From Nocardiopsis sp. MG754419 (GTDB lineage Bacteria > Actinomycetota > Actinomycetes > Streptosporangiales > Streptosporangiaceae): a stretch of 54,834 bases of DNA. Position 1 is the stretch's first letter; every line of letters begins with the position of its first letter. Position numbers and translations under genes: made by a program. The notes beneath the pieces were generated by a model, which saw nothing but the letters and a program-made list of their open reading frames with translations, made no database searches and was not told the DNA's origin. This document shows positions 7,891 to 20,052 of the stretch, one piece after another. The DNA lies in the NCBI RefSeq assembly GCF_018207095.1, contig NZ_QOCZ01000017.1, positions 1 through 54,834 on the forward strand. Reading direction: 5' to 3'.

Positions 7891-9159
7891 CTACAGGTTG
7901 GGGTAGAGCGGCCGCTTGGCGGCCAGGGCGTCGACCCGCGCGCGCAGTGCGGCGACGTCCCGCTCCGGCTTCAGGGTCTCGGCGATGACGTCGGCGACCT
8001 CGGTGAAGTCCCCCTCGTCGAAGCCGCGGGTGGCCAGGGCCGGAGTGCCGACCCGCAGACCCGAGGTGACCATCGGCGGGCGCGGGTCGTTGGGCACCGC
8101 GTTGCGGTTGACCGTGATGCCGACCTCGTGCAGCAGGTCCTCGGCCTCCTGGCCGTTGATCGGCGAGTCCACCAGGTCCACCAGCACGAGGTGGACGTCG
8201 GTGCCGCCGGTCAGGACCTTGACGCCTGCCTCGGCCGCGTCGGGCTGCGTGAGCCGCTCGGCGAGGATACGGGCGCCGGCGACGGTGCGACGCTGGCGAT
8301 CGGCGAACTCCTCGCCCGCCGCGACCTTGAACGAGACCGCCTTGGCCGCGATCACGTGCTCCAGCGGGCCGCCCTGCATGCCGGGGAACACCGCGGAGTT
8401 GATCTTCTTGCCGAACTCGGCCTTGGACAGGATCATGCCGCCGCGCGGACCGCCCAGGGTCTTGTGCGTGGTGGTCGTGACGACGTCCGCGAACGGCACC
8501 GGGTTGGGGTGCAGTCCGGCCGCCACCAGACCGGCGAAGTGCGCCATGTCCACCATGAGCAGCGCGTCGACCTCGTCGGCGATCTGGCGGAACCGGGCGA
8601 AGTCGAGCTGACGCGGGTAGGCGGACCAGCCCGCGACGATCATCTTCGGCCGGTGCTCCTTGGCGAGCGCGGCGACCTCGTCGTAGTCGACGGTGCCGTC
8701 GTCGTCGCGCACGTGGTAGGCCACGGCGTTGAGGATCTTGCCGGAGTAGTTGATCCGCATGCCGTGGGTGAGGTGACCACCGTGGGCCAGGTCCAGACCC
8801 AGGATCGTGTCACCCGGCTTGAGCAGGGCGAAGTACACCGCTGTGTTGGCCTGGGCGCCCGAGTGCGGCTGCACGTTGGCGTGCTCGGCGCCGAAGAGCT
8901 CCTTGGCGCGGTCGATCGCGAGTTGCTCGATCACGTCGACGTTCTCGCAGCCGCCGTAGTAGCGGCGGCCGGGGTAGCCCTCGGCGTACTTGTTGGTGAG
9001 GACGGTGCCCTGGGCCTCCAGGACCGCCTGGGGAGCGAAGTTCTCCGAGGCGATCATTTCCAGGGTGTCGCGCTGCCGGGCCAGTTCGGCGTCGACGGCG
9101 GCCGCGACCTCGGGGTCCAACTCGCCCAGGGGCCGGTTGAGCAGGTTGTCGCTGGTCAT
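7891..9159 (-). CDS. glyA: serine hydroxymethyltransferase
   Basis: A 422-residue PLP enzyme interconverting glycine plus 5,10-methylene-THF with serine plus THF. Hallmarks: MIASENF near residue 35, [26 protein letters not shown], and [15 protein letters not shown] with the PLP lysine at about 233. The start ATG at 9159 lies two bases after the gcvH stop, so it is translationally coupled. Placed after glycine cleavage genes, it would use the methylene-THF released from glycine to make serine for SdaA. Many actinomycetes have another glyA elsewhere. This copy looks dedicated to glycine catabolism or detoxification, an inference from its riboswitch-led operon. Confidence 0.96.
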   Translation of the reverse strand: MTSDNLLNRPLGELDPEVAAAVDAELARQRDTLEMIASENFAPQAVLEAQGTVLTNKYAEGYPGRRYYGGCENVDVIEQLAIDRAKELFGAEHANVQPHSGAQANTAVYFALLKPGDTILGLDLAHGGHLTHGMRINYSGKILNAVAYHVRDDDGTVDYDEVAALAKEHRPKMIVAGWSAYPRQLDFARFRQIADEVDALLMVDMAHFAGLVAAGLHPNPVPFADVVTTTTHKTLGGPRGGMILSKAEFGKKINSAVFPGMQGGPLEHVIAAKAVSFKVAAGEEFADRQRRTVAGARILAERLTQPDAAEAGVKVLTGGTDVHLVLVDLVDSPINGQEAEDLLHEVGITVNRNAVPNDPRPPMVTSGLRVGTPALATRGFDEGDFTEVADVIAETLKPERDVAALRARVDALAAKRPLYPNL

Positions 9160-9161
9160 CT

Positions 9162-9542
9162 TCAGTTCTCGCCTTCGATCAGCTTGGTGTACTCCGCGGC
9201 GGAGAGCAGCTGCGGGAGTTCCCCGGGGACCCGTACTTTGAACAGCCAACCGTCCGTGTAGGGGTCGGAGTTGATCGTCTCGGGGGCGTCTTCGAGAGCC
9301 CCGTTGATCTCGGTGATCTCACCGGTCACGGGGGTGTAGATCTCGCTGACGGACTTGGTGGACTCCACCTCGCCGACGGCCTCGCCCGTGGAGACCTCGC
9401 CGCCGACCGCGGGGCTCTCGACGAAGACGATGTCGCCGAGCGACTCGGCCGCGAACGCGGTGATACCGACGGTGGCGATGTCGCCCTCGACCCTGACCCA
9501 CTCGTGTTCGGCGGTGTAACCCAGCTCCGTGGGAACGCTCAC
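9162..9542 (-). CDS. gcvH: glycine cleavage system H protein
   Basis: A 126-residue lipoyl carrier of the glycine cleavage system, shuttling the aminomethyl group between P, T and L proteins. It has the standard [20 protein letters not shown] start and the lipoyl lysine Lys63 in [16 protein letters not shown]. The full family length is present. The start is ATG at 9542 with GGAGA upstream. A 162-base gap separates it from gcvT, with no gene visible in it. The P protein (gcvP) and L protein are not in this window. Confidence 0.97.
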   Translation of the reverse strand: MSVPTELGYTAEHEWVRVEGDIATVGITAFAAESLGDIVFVESPAVGGEVSTGEAVGEVESTKSVSEIYTPVTGEITEINGALEDAPETINSDPYTDGWLFKVRVPGELPQLLSAAEYTKLIEGEN

Positions 9543-9704
9543 TTCAACTCTCCTTGGAGATGCTTATCCGTTGTGTGCCGTGCGCCCGTGCGGCGTACCG
9601 GCCCGGCCTACACCTGGCCACGCCCCGACCGTGCCGGTCCCTCGTGGGGATCCGGGCGGTGGGGCGCGCAGGTCCTCGGGGGTCCGACGGAGCGGACCCC
9701 GCTC

Positions 9705-10817
9705 CTACGACTTCCGCTGGTAGAACGGCAGTTCGACCACGTCGACCTCTTCGCCGCGGCCGCGCACGTCCACGGTGAACGCGCCGGTCGTGGTGTCGAG
9801 GTCGCCGTCCACGTAGGCCATGGCGATGGGGCGGCCCAGAGTGGGGGAGGGGGCGCCACTGGTGATGGTTCCGACGACGACTCCGTCGCGCAGCACGTCC
9901 TGCCCCTTGCGCAGCGGGCGGCGGCCACGCGCGACGAACCCGACCAGGCGCCGGGCGCGCGCGGTGCGCGAGGCCTCCTCCAGCGCCGCGCGGCCGACGA
10001 AGTCGCCCTTCTCGAACTTGACCACGCGGCCCAGGCCGGCGTCGAAGGGGGTGAGGTCGGCGGTGAGTTCCTGACCGTAGAGCGGCATGCCGGCCTCCAT
10101 ACGGAGGGTGTCGCGGGCCGAGAGCCCGGCGGGGACCAGCCCGTGGCGCGCGCCCTCCGCCGACAGCGCGGCCCAGACCTCCGGTGCCTTGTCGGCGGGC
10201 CTGACGAAGATCTCGAAGCCGTCCTCACCGGTGTAGCCGGTACGGGCCAGCAGCACCGGGATCCCGGCGACGGTGTGCTCGTACCCGGCGTAGTAGCGGA
10301 TCTCGTCCAGGTCGGCGTCGGTGAGCGGCGCGAGGATCTCCACGGCCTTGGGGCCCTGCAGGGCGATGAGGGAGTGGTCGGCGGACTCGTCGACGACCTC
10401 GACGTCGAAGTCGGCGGCGCGCTCGGCCAGGACCGAGGCGACCACGGGGACGTTGGCCGCGTTCGCCACGACCAGGTACTCCTCCTCGCCGAGGCGGTAC
10501 ACGATCAGGTCGTCCAGGACGCCGCCGTCCTCGGCGGTGACCATGGTGTACCGGGCGCGGCCCACCTTCACCTTGGACAAGTGACCGACCAGCGCGTGGT
10601 CGAGCGCCCGGGCGGCCTGCGGCCCGATCAGGCGGATCTCGCCCATGTGCGAGAGGTCGAAGAGTCCGGCGGCCTCGCGGACCGCGGTGTGCTCGGCGGT
10701 CTCGCTGCCGTAGCGCAACGGCATGAGCCACCCGGCGAAGTCGACGAGTGTGGCGCCGGCCTCTTCGTGGGTCTTGTGCAACGCGGTGAGGCGCGGCGCG
10801 GAGGTGGACTCTGACAT
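9705..10817 (-). CDS. gcvT: glycine cleavage system T protein (aminomethyltransferase)
   Basis: A 370-residue protein that transfers the methylene group from aminomethyl-lipoyl H protein to THF, releasing ammonia. Family blocks: LVDFAGWLMPLRYGS near the N-terminus, LFDLSHMGEI, YTMVTAEDGGVLDDLIVYR, YLVVANAANV, RTGYTGEDGFEIF and GLSARDTLRMEAGMPLYGQEL. The start is ATG at 10817, chosen because GGGAG lies about six bases upstream. The frame extends to 10883, but that part overlaps the leader RNA. It is the first gene behind the tandem glycine riboswitch. Confidence 0.96.
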   Translation of the reverse strand: MSESTSAPRLTALHKTHEEAGATLVDFAGWLMPLRYGSETAEHTAVREAAGLFDLSHMGEIRLIGPQAARALDHALVGHLSKVKVGRARYTMVTAEDGGVLDDLIVYRLGEEEYLVVANAANVPVVASVLAERAADFDVEVVDESADHSLIALQGPKAVEILAPLTDADLDEIRYYAGYEHTVAGIPVLLARTGYTGEDGFEIFVRPADKAPEVWAALSAEGARHGLVPAGLSARDTLRMEAGMPLYGQELTADLTPFDAGLGRVVKFEKGDFVGRAALEEASRTARARRLVGFVARGRRPLRKGQDVLRDGVVVGTITSGAPSPTLGRPIAMAYVDGDLDTTTGAFTVDVRGRGEEVDVVELPFYQRKS

Positions 10818-10872
10818 GGGCACTCCCGAGAGGATGGGCGTCGGTCGTTGCGGTGAGGCGTTGCCATCCTCC

Positions 10873-10970
10873 CCCTCTGTCATGGGTGCCTGAGAGCTTC
10901 ACCACGCGCGCGGCGTGGCTTGCACCTTCGGCGAGGGATCATGGTCCCTGCTTTCCAGAGTGGTCTCGCC
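10873..10970 (-). promoter_or_regulatory. glycine riboswitch, second (gene-proximal) aptamer
   Basis: On the minus strand the conserved core appears in order: GGGCGAGA, CGCCGAAGGTGCAA and CTCTCAGGCA, the last at 10887-10896. These are the diagnostic glycine-aptamer elements. It follows the first aptamer directly, with a short shared linker, and ends about 55 bases before the gcvT ATG. Confidence 0.92.
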
Positions 10971-11060
10971 CGTACGGTCCGCTGTGCCTGAGAGGTTGTC
11001 TGTGGGGAGGGATTGCTCCTTCGGCGGCCCACGTTGGTTACATGGGCACTCTCCCGTACG
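10971..11060 (-). promoter_or_regulatory. glycine riboswitch, first aptamer
   Basis: The minus strand contains GGGAGAG, CGCCGAAGGAGCAA and TCTCAGGCA. The ends CGTACGG (11054-11060) and CCGTACG (10971-10977) are complementary and can close the P1 helix. With the second aptamer this forms the classic tandem switch controlling glycine cleavage genes. No T-tract terminator is visible between it and gcvT, so the mode of control is not obvious. Confidence 0.92.
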
Positions 11061-11077
11061 GGGTCAGCAACACGGCC

Positions 11078-11107
11078 AGCCTAGCAGCGGTGACACAGGG
11101 CACCCAA
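11078..11107 (-). promoter_or_regulatory. promoter of the gcvT-sdaA operon
   Basis: Reading the minus strand, TTGGGT (11102-11107) and TAGGCT (11078-11083) are 18 bases apart, just upstream of the riboswitch. This would start the transcript around 11071, immediately before the aptamer. Confidence 0.5.
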
Positions 11108-11217
11108 GAGCGGTCGACGGGTTGTGGACGCCCCTTTCGGAAGGTGGGAGACCCCGGAGCGGGGGATGCCCTAGCTTGGGGTGAGGACGTTCTCTCGTAC
11201 ACCGCTGGAGGAGCCGA

Positions 11218-12117
11218 GTGCGTACCGACACCGACCCCGCACGGTCTCCCAGGACACGGAACCACGCCCTGGTCGCCGGTAGTGTCCTCACCCTGCTCAC
11301 GGGGGTGGCCTGTGGGGGAGCCGAGGAGGAACCCCCGCCCGGCCCCGGGCGGGTGGACTCCGGCACACCGGTCGCGTTCGGCGACCTGGAGGCCGTGGAG
11401 CGCTCCGATCTGGCCGGGCACTTCGAGCAGGCGGGCGTGGACGGCACGTTCGTGCTCTACGACGTGCGCGACCGCTCCGCCGTGGTGGTGGGCGCCGACC
11501 AGGCCCGTGAGCGCGCCGTCCCGGCGTCCACGTTCAAGCTCCCCCACACGCTCATCGCCCTGCAGACCGGGGTGGTGTCCGACATCGACGAGGTCGTCTC
11601 CCCCGAGGGCGAGGAGGAGATGAGTCTGCGCGAGGCGCTGCCGACCGCGGACGTCCCGGTGCACTACGAGGTCGCCGAACGGATCGGGCACGACCGGATG
11701 TCCACCTGGGTGGACCGGTTCGACTACGGCAACCGCAAGGTGGGCGAGGACGGGGACCTCGGCCGTTTCTGGGTGGAGGGTCCGCTGGAGATCTCCGCCG
11801 TGGAGCAGGCCACCTTCCTGGCGGAGCTCGCCCGGGCCGAACTGCCGGTGGACGTGGAGCACCAGGAGGCGTTGCGCGAACTGGTGGCGGTGGAGGAGAC
11901 CGAGGACTACAGCCTGTACGGCCGGACCGGCCTGGGGGTGGAGGCCGACCCCGCTCCGGGCTGGTGGGTCGGTTGGGTGGAGAACGGCGACGACCTGCAC
12001 ACGTTCGCGCTGCGCCTGGACGTGGTGGAGGAGTCGGACGCCGACGTGCGCGAGTCCCTGGGCCGGGATTTCCTGGCGGAGCTGGACGTCCTGCCCGCGG
12101 AGGCCGCGGGGGCCTGA
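11218..12117 (+). CDS. class D beta-lactamase-like protein with altered active-site motifs
   Basis: A 299-residue protein from GTG 11218 (GGAGGA upstream). The N-terminus has basic residues, a hydrophobic stretch and VAC at 30-32, so it may be a lipoprotein. Residues 80-280 match class D enzymes: ASTFKLPHTLIAL with nucleophile Ser104 and Lys107, FDYGN at 168-172, FWVEGPLEISAVEQ, and WWVGWVE near 249. Two key motifs differ. The S-x-V element reads ADV (144-146), with Ala in place of Ser, and the K-T-G box reads RTG (236-238). It may be a weak hydrolase, a penicillin-binding sensor or another acylase. It is convergent with the DAHP synthase gene and has no regulator nearby. Confidence 0.8.
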   Translation: MRTDTDPARSPRTRNHALVAGSVLTLLTGVACGGAEEEPPPGPGRVDSGTPVAFGDLEAVERSDLAGHFEQAGVDGTFVLYDVRDRSAVVVGADQARERAVPASTFKLPHTLIALQTGVVSDIDEVVSPEGEEEMSLREALPTADVPVHYEVAERIGHDRMSTWVDRFDYGNRKVGEDGDLGRFWVEGPLEISAVEQATFLAELARAELPVDVEHQEALRELVAVEETEDYSLYGRTGLGVEADPAPGWWVGWVENGDDLHTFALRLDVVEESDADVRESLGRDFLAELDVLPAEAAGA

Positions 12118-12328
12118 CCCGCCCGGGCCGCGTGGCGCGCGTGGGCCCGAGCGCGACGCGGGACCCGCGACGCCGCCGTACGCGTCGGCACGGGTGACCG
12201 GGCGGGAGAGGGATCCGCCCGCCGACGTCACGTTGTGGGGGAGTGCGCCGTCGTCACCCTGCTCGTCCAGGGCGGCGAGGCCACCCGCGCCCGAGCCGTT
12301 CCGGGCGGTTCGGGCACCGTGAACACGA

Positions 12329-12368
12329 CGACGGGCGCCGGGAGGAACCCTCCTCCCGGCGCCCGTCG
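12329..12368. terminator. bidirectional terminator hairpin
   Basis: A perfect 18-bp stem (12329-12346 with 12351-12368) with loop ACCC lies between the convergent beta-lactamase-like and DAHP synthase genes. There is no T tract. Confidence 0.75.
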
Positions 12369-12382
12369 GACGTCGAGGTGAC

Positions 12383-13444
<1,062 letters not shown>

Positions 13445-13649
13445 CGTTGTGCGTGTCCCGTCCGGTTGTTCGTCTCGGCAGTTACGACCGTAGCGCGCCG
13501 CATCGGGGCGGGCGCGGTCACGTGAGTCATTCCACCGGGTCGCGGGGATGGGAAAGACCACATGCGGGCAATGGCGTCAACGGCGTCTCAGGTTCTGAGA
13601 CGGGACATATCCGGGCGCCATTCTCGGGGCCCGCGAGGGAGAGGAGGGA

Positions 13650-15365
13650 TCATTCCTTCAGCCCGGGGAGGTCCTCCTCCCAGAACTCACGCGGGTTGCG
13701 CGTGCCGTCGGTGATCGTGCCGCGCTCCGCCTCGGCCCGGCGCAGCCGCACCCGTTGGATCTTACCCGAGGTGGTCTTCGGCAGGTCGGAGAACTCCAGG
13801 CGACGGACCCTCTTGTGCGGGGACAACCGCCCGCGGACGTACTGCAGGATCGACCGGGCGCTCTCGGCGTCGTGCGGTACGCCCTCGGCCGTGGAGACGT
13901 ACGCCTTGACCACCGACAACCGCAAAGGATCCGGAGAGGGGACCACGGCCGCCTCGACCACGTATTCGTGTTCCAGGAGAACACTTTCCAGTTCGAACGG
14001 TGAGATCCGGTAATCCGATGCTTTGAACACATCGTCCGTTCTGCCGATATAGGTAATGTATCCGCGCGAATCCCGGGTCGCGATGTCCCCGGTCCGGTAC
14101 AGACCCATGCGGGTGGCCTCACGGGTGCGCTCGGGATCGTCGGAGTAGCCGCGCATGGCGCCCACGGGTGCGTCGGTCAGGTCCACGCAGATCTCGCCGG
14201 TGTCGGAGGGCTCGTCGGTGGCCGGGTCGACGAGCACGATGTCGTACCCCGGCATCGGCCGGCCCATGGAGCCCGTGACCACGGGTTGCCCCGGTCCGTT
14301 CCCGACGAGCAGGGTCGTCTCCGTCTGCCCGAACCCGTCGCGCACGGTGATGCCCCACGCCTGCTGGATCCGGGTGACCACCTCGGGGTTGAGCGGCTCG
14401 CCCGCCGCCACCGCCTCGCGCAGCCCCACCCGCCACGCTCCGGGGTCGGCCTGCACCAGCATCCGCCACACCGTCGGCGGGGCGCACAGTGTGTCCACCC
14501 CGCAGCGCACCACCGCGTCCAGCAGGCGTGCGGGGTCGAAGCGCTCCTGGTTCACCACCAACACGGTCGCCTCGGCGTTCCAGGGGGCGAAGAGGCTGCT
14601 GTAGGCGTGCTTGGCCCATCCGGGGGCGGACACGTTGAGGTGCACGTCGCCGGGCCCCACCCCCAACCAGTACATGGTGGACAGGTGCCCGATGGGATAG
14701 GAACTCTGGGTGTGGGTGACCAGTTTGGGGACCGCCGTGGTCCCCGACGTGAAGTACAGCAGGAGAGGATCGTCCGGAGAGGTCGGGTGGGGCGGGTGGA
14801 ACTCCAGTCCGGCGTGTTCGGAGTCGGGGTAACTGAGCCAGCCCTCCATGTAGCCCACGCAGATCCGGGTCCAGTGTCCTTCCAAGGGCCCGAAGCGTTC
14901 GGTGTCGGCGGGGGAGCAGACCACGTGCGCGATGTCGCCCCGGTCCAACCGGTCCACCAGGTCGCCCTCCGACAGGGACGGTGAGGTGGGACTGACGACC
15001 GCACCCAGCTTGATGGCGGCGAGGGTGATCTCCCACAGCTCGACCTGGTTGCCCAGGGCGACCATGATCCGGTCGCCGTGGTGCACCCCCTGCGCGAGCA
15101 ACCAGTTGGCCACCTGGTCGGAGCGCTGCGACAGCCGCCGGTAGGTGTGGTGCACCTCGGTGCCGTCGTCCTCCACCAGCCACAGCGCCGTCCGGTCCGG
15201 CCGGGTCGCCGCCACGTGGTCGAAGTGGTCGAGCGCCCAGTTGAAGTGCGCGGGCCGGGGCCAGGTGAACTCCCGGCGGGCGGCCTCCTGGTCGTTCCGG
15301 TGCTGGAGGAGCAGGTCCCGTGCGGCACGGAACTCCCGCGCGCCCTCGGACATCCCTTTCGCCAT
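13650..15365 (-). CDS. acyl-CoA synthetase (AMP-binding, medium-chain/ACSM-like)
   Basis: A 571-residue ANL-superfamily ligase that activates a carboxylate to acyl-AMP, then acyl-CoA. Motifs in order: LLLYFTSGTTAVPKLVTHTQ (ATP/phosphate loop), VRDGFGQTETTLLVGN, GLYRTGDIATRDSRGYITYIGRTDD, and the C-terminal KTTSGKIQRVRLRR with the catalytic lysine. N-terminal REFTWPRPAHFNWALDHFD resembles the medium-chain/benzoate-type ACSM group. The start is ATG 15365, with GGAGG six bases before it. It stands alone between aroG-type DAHP synthase (same strand, 205 bases away) and a divergent DUF4429 gene. Substrate unknown. Confidence 0.92.
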   Translation of the reverse strand: MAKGMSEGAREFRAARDLLLQHRNDQEAARREFTWPRPAHFNWALDHFDHVAATRPDRTALWLVEDDGTEVHHTYRRLSQRSDQVANWLLAQGVHHGDRIMVALGNQVELWEITLAAIKLGAVVSPTSPSLSEGDLVDRLDRGDIAHVVCSPADTERFGPLEGHWTRICVGYMEGWLSYPDSEHAGLEFHPPHPTSPDDPLLLYFTSGTTAVPKLVTHTQSSYPIGHLSTMYWLGVGPGDVHLNVSAPGWAKHAYSSLFAPWNAEATVLVVNQERFDPARLLDAVVRCGVDTLCAPPTVWRMLVQADPGAWRVGLREAVAAGEPLNPEVVTRIQQAWGITVRDGFGQTETTLLVGNGPGQPVVTGSMGRPMPGYDIVLVDPATDEPSDTGEICVDLTDAPVGAMRGYSDDPERTREATRMGLYRTGDIATRDSRGYITYIGRTDDVFKASDYRISPFELESVLLEHEYVVEAAVVPSPDPLRLSVVKAYVSTAEGVPHDAESARSILQYVRGRLSPHKRVRRLEFSDLPKTTSGKIQRVRLRRAEAERGTITDGTRNPREFWEEDLPGLKE

Positions 15366-15560
15366 CGAAGACCTCCGGTTCGGAGGCGGCGCGCCGGGCG
15401 CACCGCCCTCGGGCCCCCATCGCCGCGGACGATGGGACGGGGTGTGCCCCTGCGGTTCTACCCGTTACGGACCGCCGCGACGCCTCGCCCCGCGACGGCG
15501 TCCCGATACCGGCGCTCACAGGGTTCGTGTCGCGGGTCTTCCCCTCTAAGGTGGTGGACC

Positions 15561-17428
<1,868 letters not shown>

Positions 17429-17473
17429 GGTCCGGCCCCGACCCCGACCTCGGCCCGCGGAACGTACACGGCG

Positions 17474-17494
17474 CCGGGGCGGTACGCGCCCCGG
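17474..17494. terminator. short GC hairpin between convergent genes
   Basis: An 8-bp perfect stem (17474-17481 with 17487-17494) lies 45 bases after pip and just past the end of the minus-strand flavoprotein gene. It would serve both strands. Confidence 0.45.
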
Positions 17495-17501
17495 GCGGGC
17501 C

Positions 17502-18767
17502 TCACGTCGTGGGACCCGCCCCCGCGGCCGTGAGGGCCTCGTCCCATGTGGTGGGCCGCTCCAACAGGTGCCGGTAGCGCATGGTGCGCGGGGTGGAGCG
17601 CAGCCCGAGAACCCCGGTCAGCATCCCCCCGCGCCCCAGGAAGGCGACGAACTTACGGTCCTCCGGTGACCCGTGCACGAAGGCGACCCGATCCGCCGGA
17701 GCGCCCTGCCCCAACAGCTGGATCTTCCTCTTGTACTGGTCGGACCAGAAGTAGGGCACCGGGGTGAAGGCCGTGCGGCCCTCGCCCGCGAGCAGGTTGT
17801 GGGCGGCCGCCTCGCCCTGCTCGCTCGCGTTGGTCCAGTGCTCCAGGCGGATCCGGCCGCCGTAGCGGGGGTGCGGCCAGTCGGCCAGGTCACCGACGGC
17901 GTACACGTTCGGTACGGAGGTGGCGGAGTACGCGTCGCACCGCACGGCTCCGTCGGGCAGGAGCTCCACCCCCGAGTCGCGCAGCCACTCGGTGTTCAGG
18001 TGGACGCCGATCCCGACCACCACCAGGGACGCCTCGACCGTCGAACCGTCCGACAGGCGCACCCGTTCCACGCGGTCCGACCCCTCGTACCCGGTCACGC
18101 CCACACCCAGGCGAACGTCCACGCCGCTCTCGCGGTGCATCTCGGTGAGCACCGAGCCGATGGCCGGATCGACCACACGGGTCAGCGGGGTGGTCTCCGC
18201 CTCGACCAGGGTCACCTCCATGCCCACGGCGCGGGCGCTCGCGGCGACCTCCGCGCCGACGAACCCGGCGCCGACCACCACGAGGTGGCCGGCGGTGTCG
18301 AAGGCGGCGCGCACCGCCTCGGCGTCGTCGAGTGTGCGCAGCACGTGCACCCCGGCGAGGTCGGTCCCGGGCCGGCGCGCCCGGGCGCCGGTGGCCACGA
18401 TCAACCCGTCGTAGGGCACCGACGTCGCGCCGTCGGGGCCGATGAGGCCCACCTCGCGCGCGACGGGGTCCAGGCCCACGGCGCGGGTGCCGAGTCGCAG
18501 GTCCAGGTCCAGGGCGTCGATGACCTCGTCCTCGCGAAGCCGCAGCGCACGGTGGCCGACCAACCACCCGGGATCCCCCGAGGCGGGGTCCATCCCGGCG
18601 CCCGTCAGGACCTCCTTGGACAGCGGCGGACGCGAGTAGGGCCGGTGCGGCTCCTCGCCGACCAGGGTCAGACGACCCTCGAACCCCCGCGCGCGCAGGG
18701 CCTCGGCGGCGTGCAGTCCCGCCATCCCCGCCCCGGCGATGACGATCTGGTCCAAGGTGTCGGACAC
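17502..18767 (-). CDS. ferredoxin/rubredoxin reductase-type FAD/NAD(P)H oxidoreductase
   Basis: A 421-residue two-dinucleotide-fold flavoprotein. The FAD fold is GAGMAG at 12-17 with LVGEEPHRPYSRPPLSKE. The NAD(P) fold is HLVVVGAGFVGAEVAASARA, and the second FAD contact is VPNVYAVGDLADWPHP. The C-terminal domain (VPYFWSDQYKRKIQLLGQG) is the reductase-C type found in ferredoxin reductases of dioxygenase and P450 systems. The start is GTG 18767, with GAGGGAG about ten bases before it. No ferredoxin or oxygenase is adjacent. The upstream asparaginase gene, 67 bases away, may share a transcript. Confidence 0.92.
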   Translation of the reverse strand: MSDTLDQIVIAGAGMAGLHAAEALRARGFEGRLTLVGEEPHRPYSRPPLSKEVLTGAGMDPASGDPGWLVGHRALRLREDEVIDALDLDLRLGTRAVGLDPVAREVGLIGPDGATSVPYDGLIVATGARARRPGTDLAGVHVLRTLDDAEAVRAAFDTAGHLVVVGAGFVGAEVAASARAVGMEVTLVEAETTPLTRVVDPAIGSVLTEMHRESGVDVRLGVGVTGYEGSDRVERVRLSDGSTVEASLVVVGIGVHLNTEWLRDSGVELLPDGAVRCDAYSATSVPNVYAVGDLADWPHPRYGGRIRLEHWTNASEQGEAAAHNLLAGEGRTAFTPVPYFWSDQYKRKIQLLGQGAPADRVAFVHGSPEDRKFVAFLGRGGMLTGVLGLRSTPRTMRYRHLLERPTTWDEALTAAGAGPTT

Positions 18768-18834
18768 CGTGCGTTCTCCCTCTTCTCGTCTGTGGTCGCC
18801 GACCCGCCGCCCATCGAGCCCGGCCGCTGTGGGG

Positions 18835-19797
18835 TCAGAGGGCCTGGACGCCGCCGACGGTCCGGCCGCCGCCGAGGACGTCGGTGGTGAGGTGGTCGGC
18901 GATGGGGTCGACGTTTACACCCAGGGCCTTCAGTGCGGTGATGCCGACCAGCGTACGCGCGCGGAGTTCGGCGTCCCCGTCACTGATCTTGACGGCGACG
19001 GTCTCACCGGTGGGGGCGCCGAGCACCAGCACTCCGTCGGCCCCGACCTTGGATACCAGGCCGGGCATGCGGCGCATGAGTTCGGTGTCGATCCGGTCGG
19101 TGCCCGAGACGTACTCCGGGTGGGCGCTCATCGCTTCGAGGACGGACCGTTCGGGGCTGCCCTCGGGGGACAGGCGCATGCTCTGCACACCGCGGGCCAG
19201 GCCGACCAGGGAGACGGCGAACTGCGGGGCGCCGCAGCCGTCCACGGCGGTGTGCGCCACCTGCTCGCCGCACATGTCCTCGGTCGCCTCACGGGCCGAC
19301 TGCTGGAAGGGGTGCTCGGGGTCGAGGTAGTCGTCCGTGCTCCAGCCCTGGGCGGAACAGGCGGCGAGCATGCCGGCGTGCTTGCCCGAGCAGTTCATGT
19401 ACAGGCGGGAGGGGGCCCGGCCCTCGGCGTGGAAGGTCCTGCGGGCGGCGTGGCCGCCGGGCACGCTCTCGGGGCAGCCGAGCGCGTCCGCGGTCAGCCC
19501 GACCGAGGCCAGGATGCGTTCGGCCTCGGCCACGTGCAGGTCCTCGCCGCCGTGGCTGCCGGCGGCGATGGCCAGGGCGGAGTCCTTGAGGTCGGCGCCC
19601 GCGCGCAGCATCGCCAGGGCCTGGAAGGGCTTGGCGGCCGAGCGCGGGAACATGGCGTCGTGCACCGGGCCGCGGGCGTAGGCGATCTCCCCCTCGGCGG
19701 ACAGACCGACGACGGCACCGTAGTGGACGCTCTCGCGCATCCCGGAGCGCACGACCTCCGCCAGGGGGACGTAGCCGGGCATCGGTGCCTGCGTCAT
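18835..19797 (-). CDS. asparaginase (Rhizobium-type II family)
   Basis: A 320-residue protein of the asparaginase II family related to thermolabile rhizobial asparaginase, not the E. coli type. Typical blocks: VPLAEVVRSGMRESVHYGAVVGL, FPRSAAKPFQALAML, IAAGSHGGEDLHV, LYMNCSGKHAGMLAACSAQGW (serine and lysine of the active centre), VDGCGAPQFAVSL and MPGLVSKVGADGVLVLG. It would convert L-asparagine to aspartate and ammonia in the cytoplasm. The start is ATG 19797 with GAGGAG upstream. The frame opens much further upstream (to 20547), but that portion overlaps the opposite-strand exonuclease gene and is not family-like. Confidence 0.9.
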   Translation of the reverse strand: MTQAPMPGYVPLAEVVRSGMRESVHYGAVVGLSAEGEIAYARGPVHDAMFPRSAAKPFQALAMLRAGADLKDSALAIAAGSHGGEDLHVAEAERILASVGLTADALGCPESVPGGHAARRTFHAEGRAPSRLYMNCSGKHAGMLAACSAQGWSTDDYLDPEHPFQQSAREATEDMCGEQVAHTAVDGCGAPQFAVSLVGLARGVQSMRLSPEGSPERSVLEAMSAHPEYVSGTDRIDTELMRRMPGLVSKVGADGVLVLGAPTGETVAVKISDGDAELRARTLVGITALKALGVNVDPIADHLTTDVLGGGRTVGGVQAL

Positions 19798-20052
19798 GTG
19801 GGGGTCTCCTCTTCGTCGGGGCCGAGCGGGTGCCGGGTTCCCGGTGCGTCGGGGGTGATCGGACCCCCGACCCTGCCGGGCATGCGTCAAAACGTACACA
19901 ACCGCGTGGTTCTTCCCCGGTGCAGGTGTGCCTTCCGTCGCGGTTCCGGCGCACCGGGCCGGGCGGCAGGGGTGTCGGACCCGGGCAGTAGGGTCGTTGC
20001 GGGTGGTGAGTCCACCGCGACAGAGGGCTGATGTGAGGAGTGGGGACGCACA

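Noticed and set aside
12329..12368. Perfect hairpin considered as an attenuator of DAHP synthase
   Set aside because: It lies at the 3' end of that gene, between convergent genes, so a bidirectional terminator is the simpler reading.
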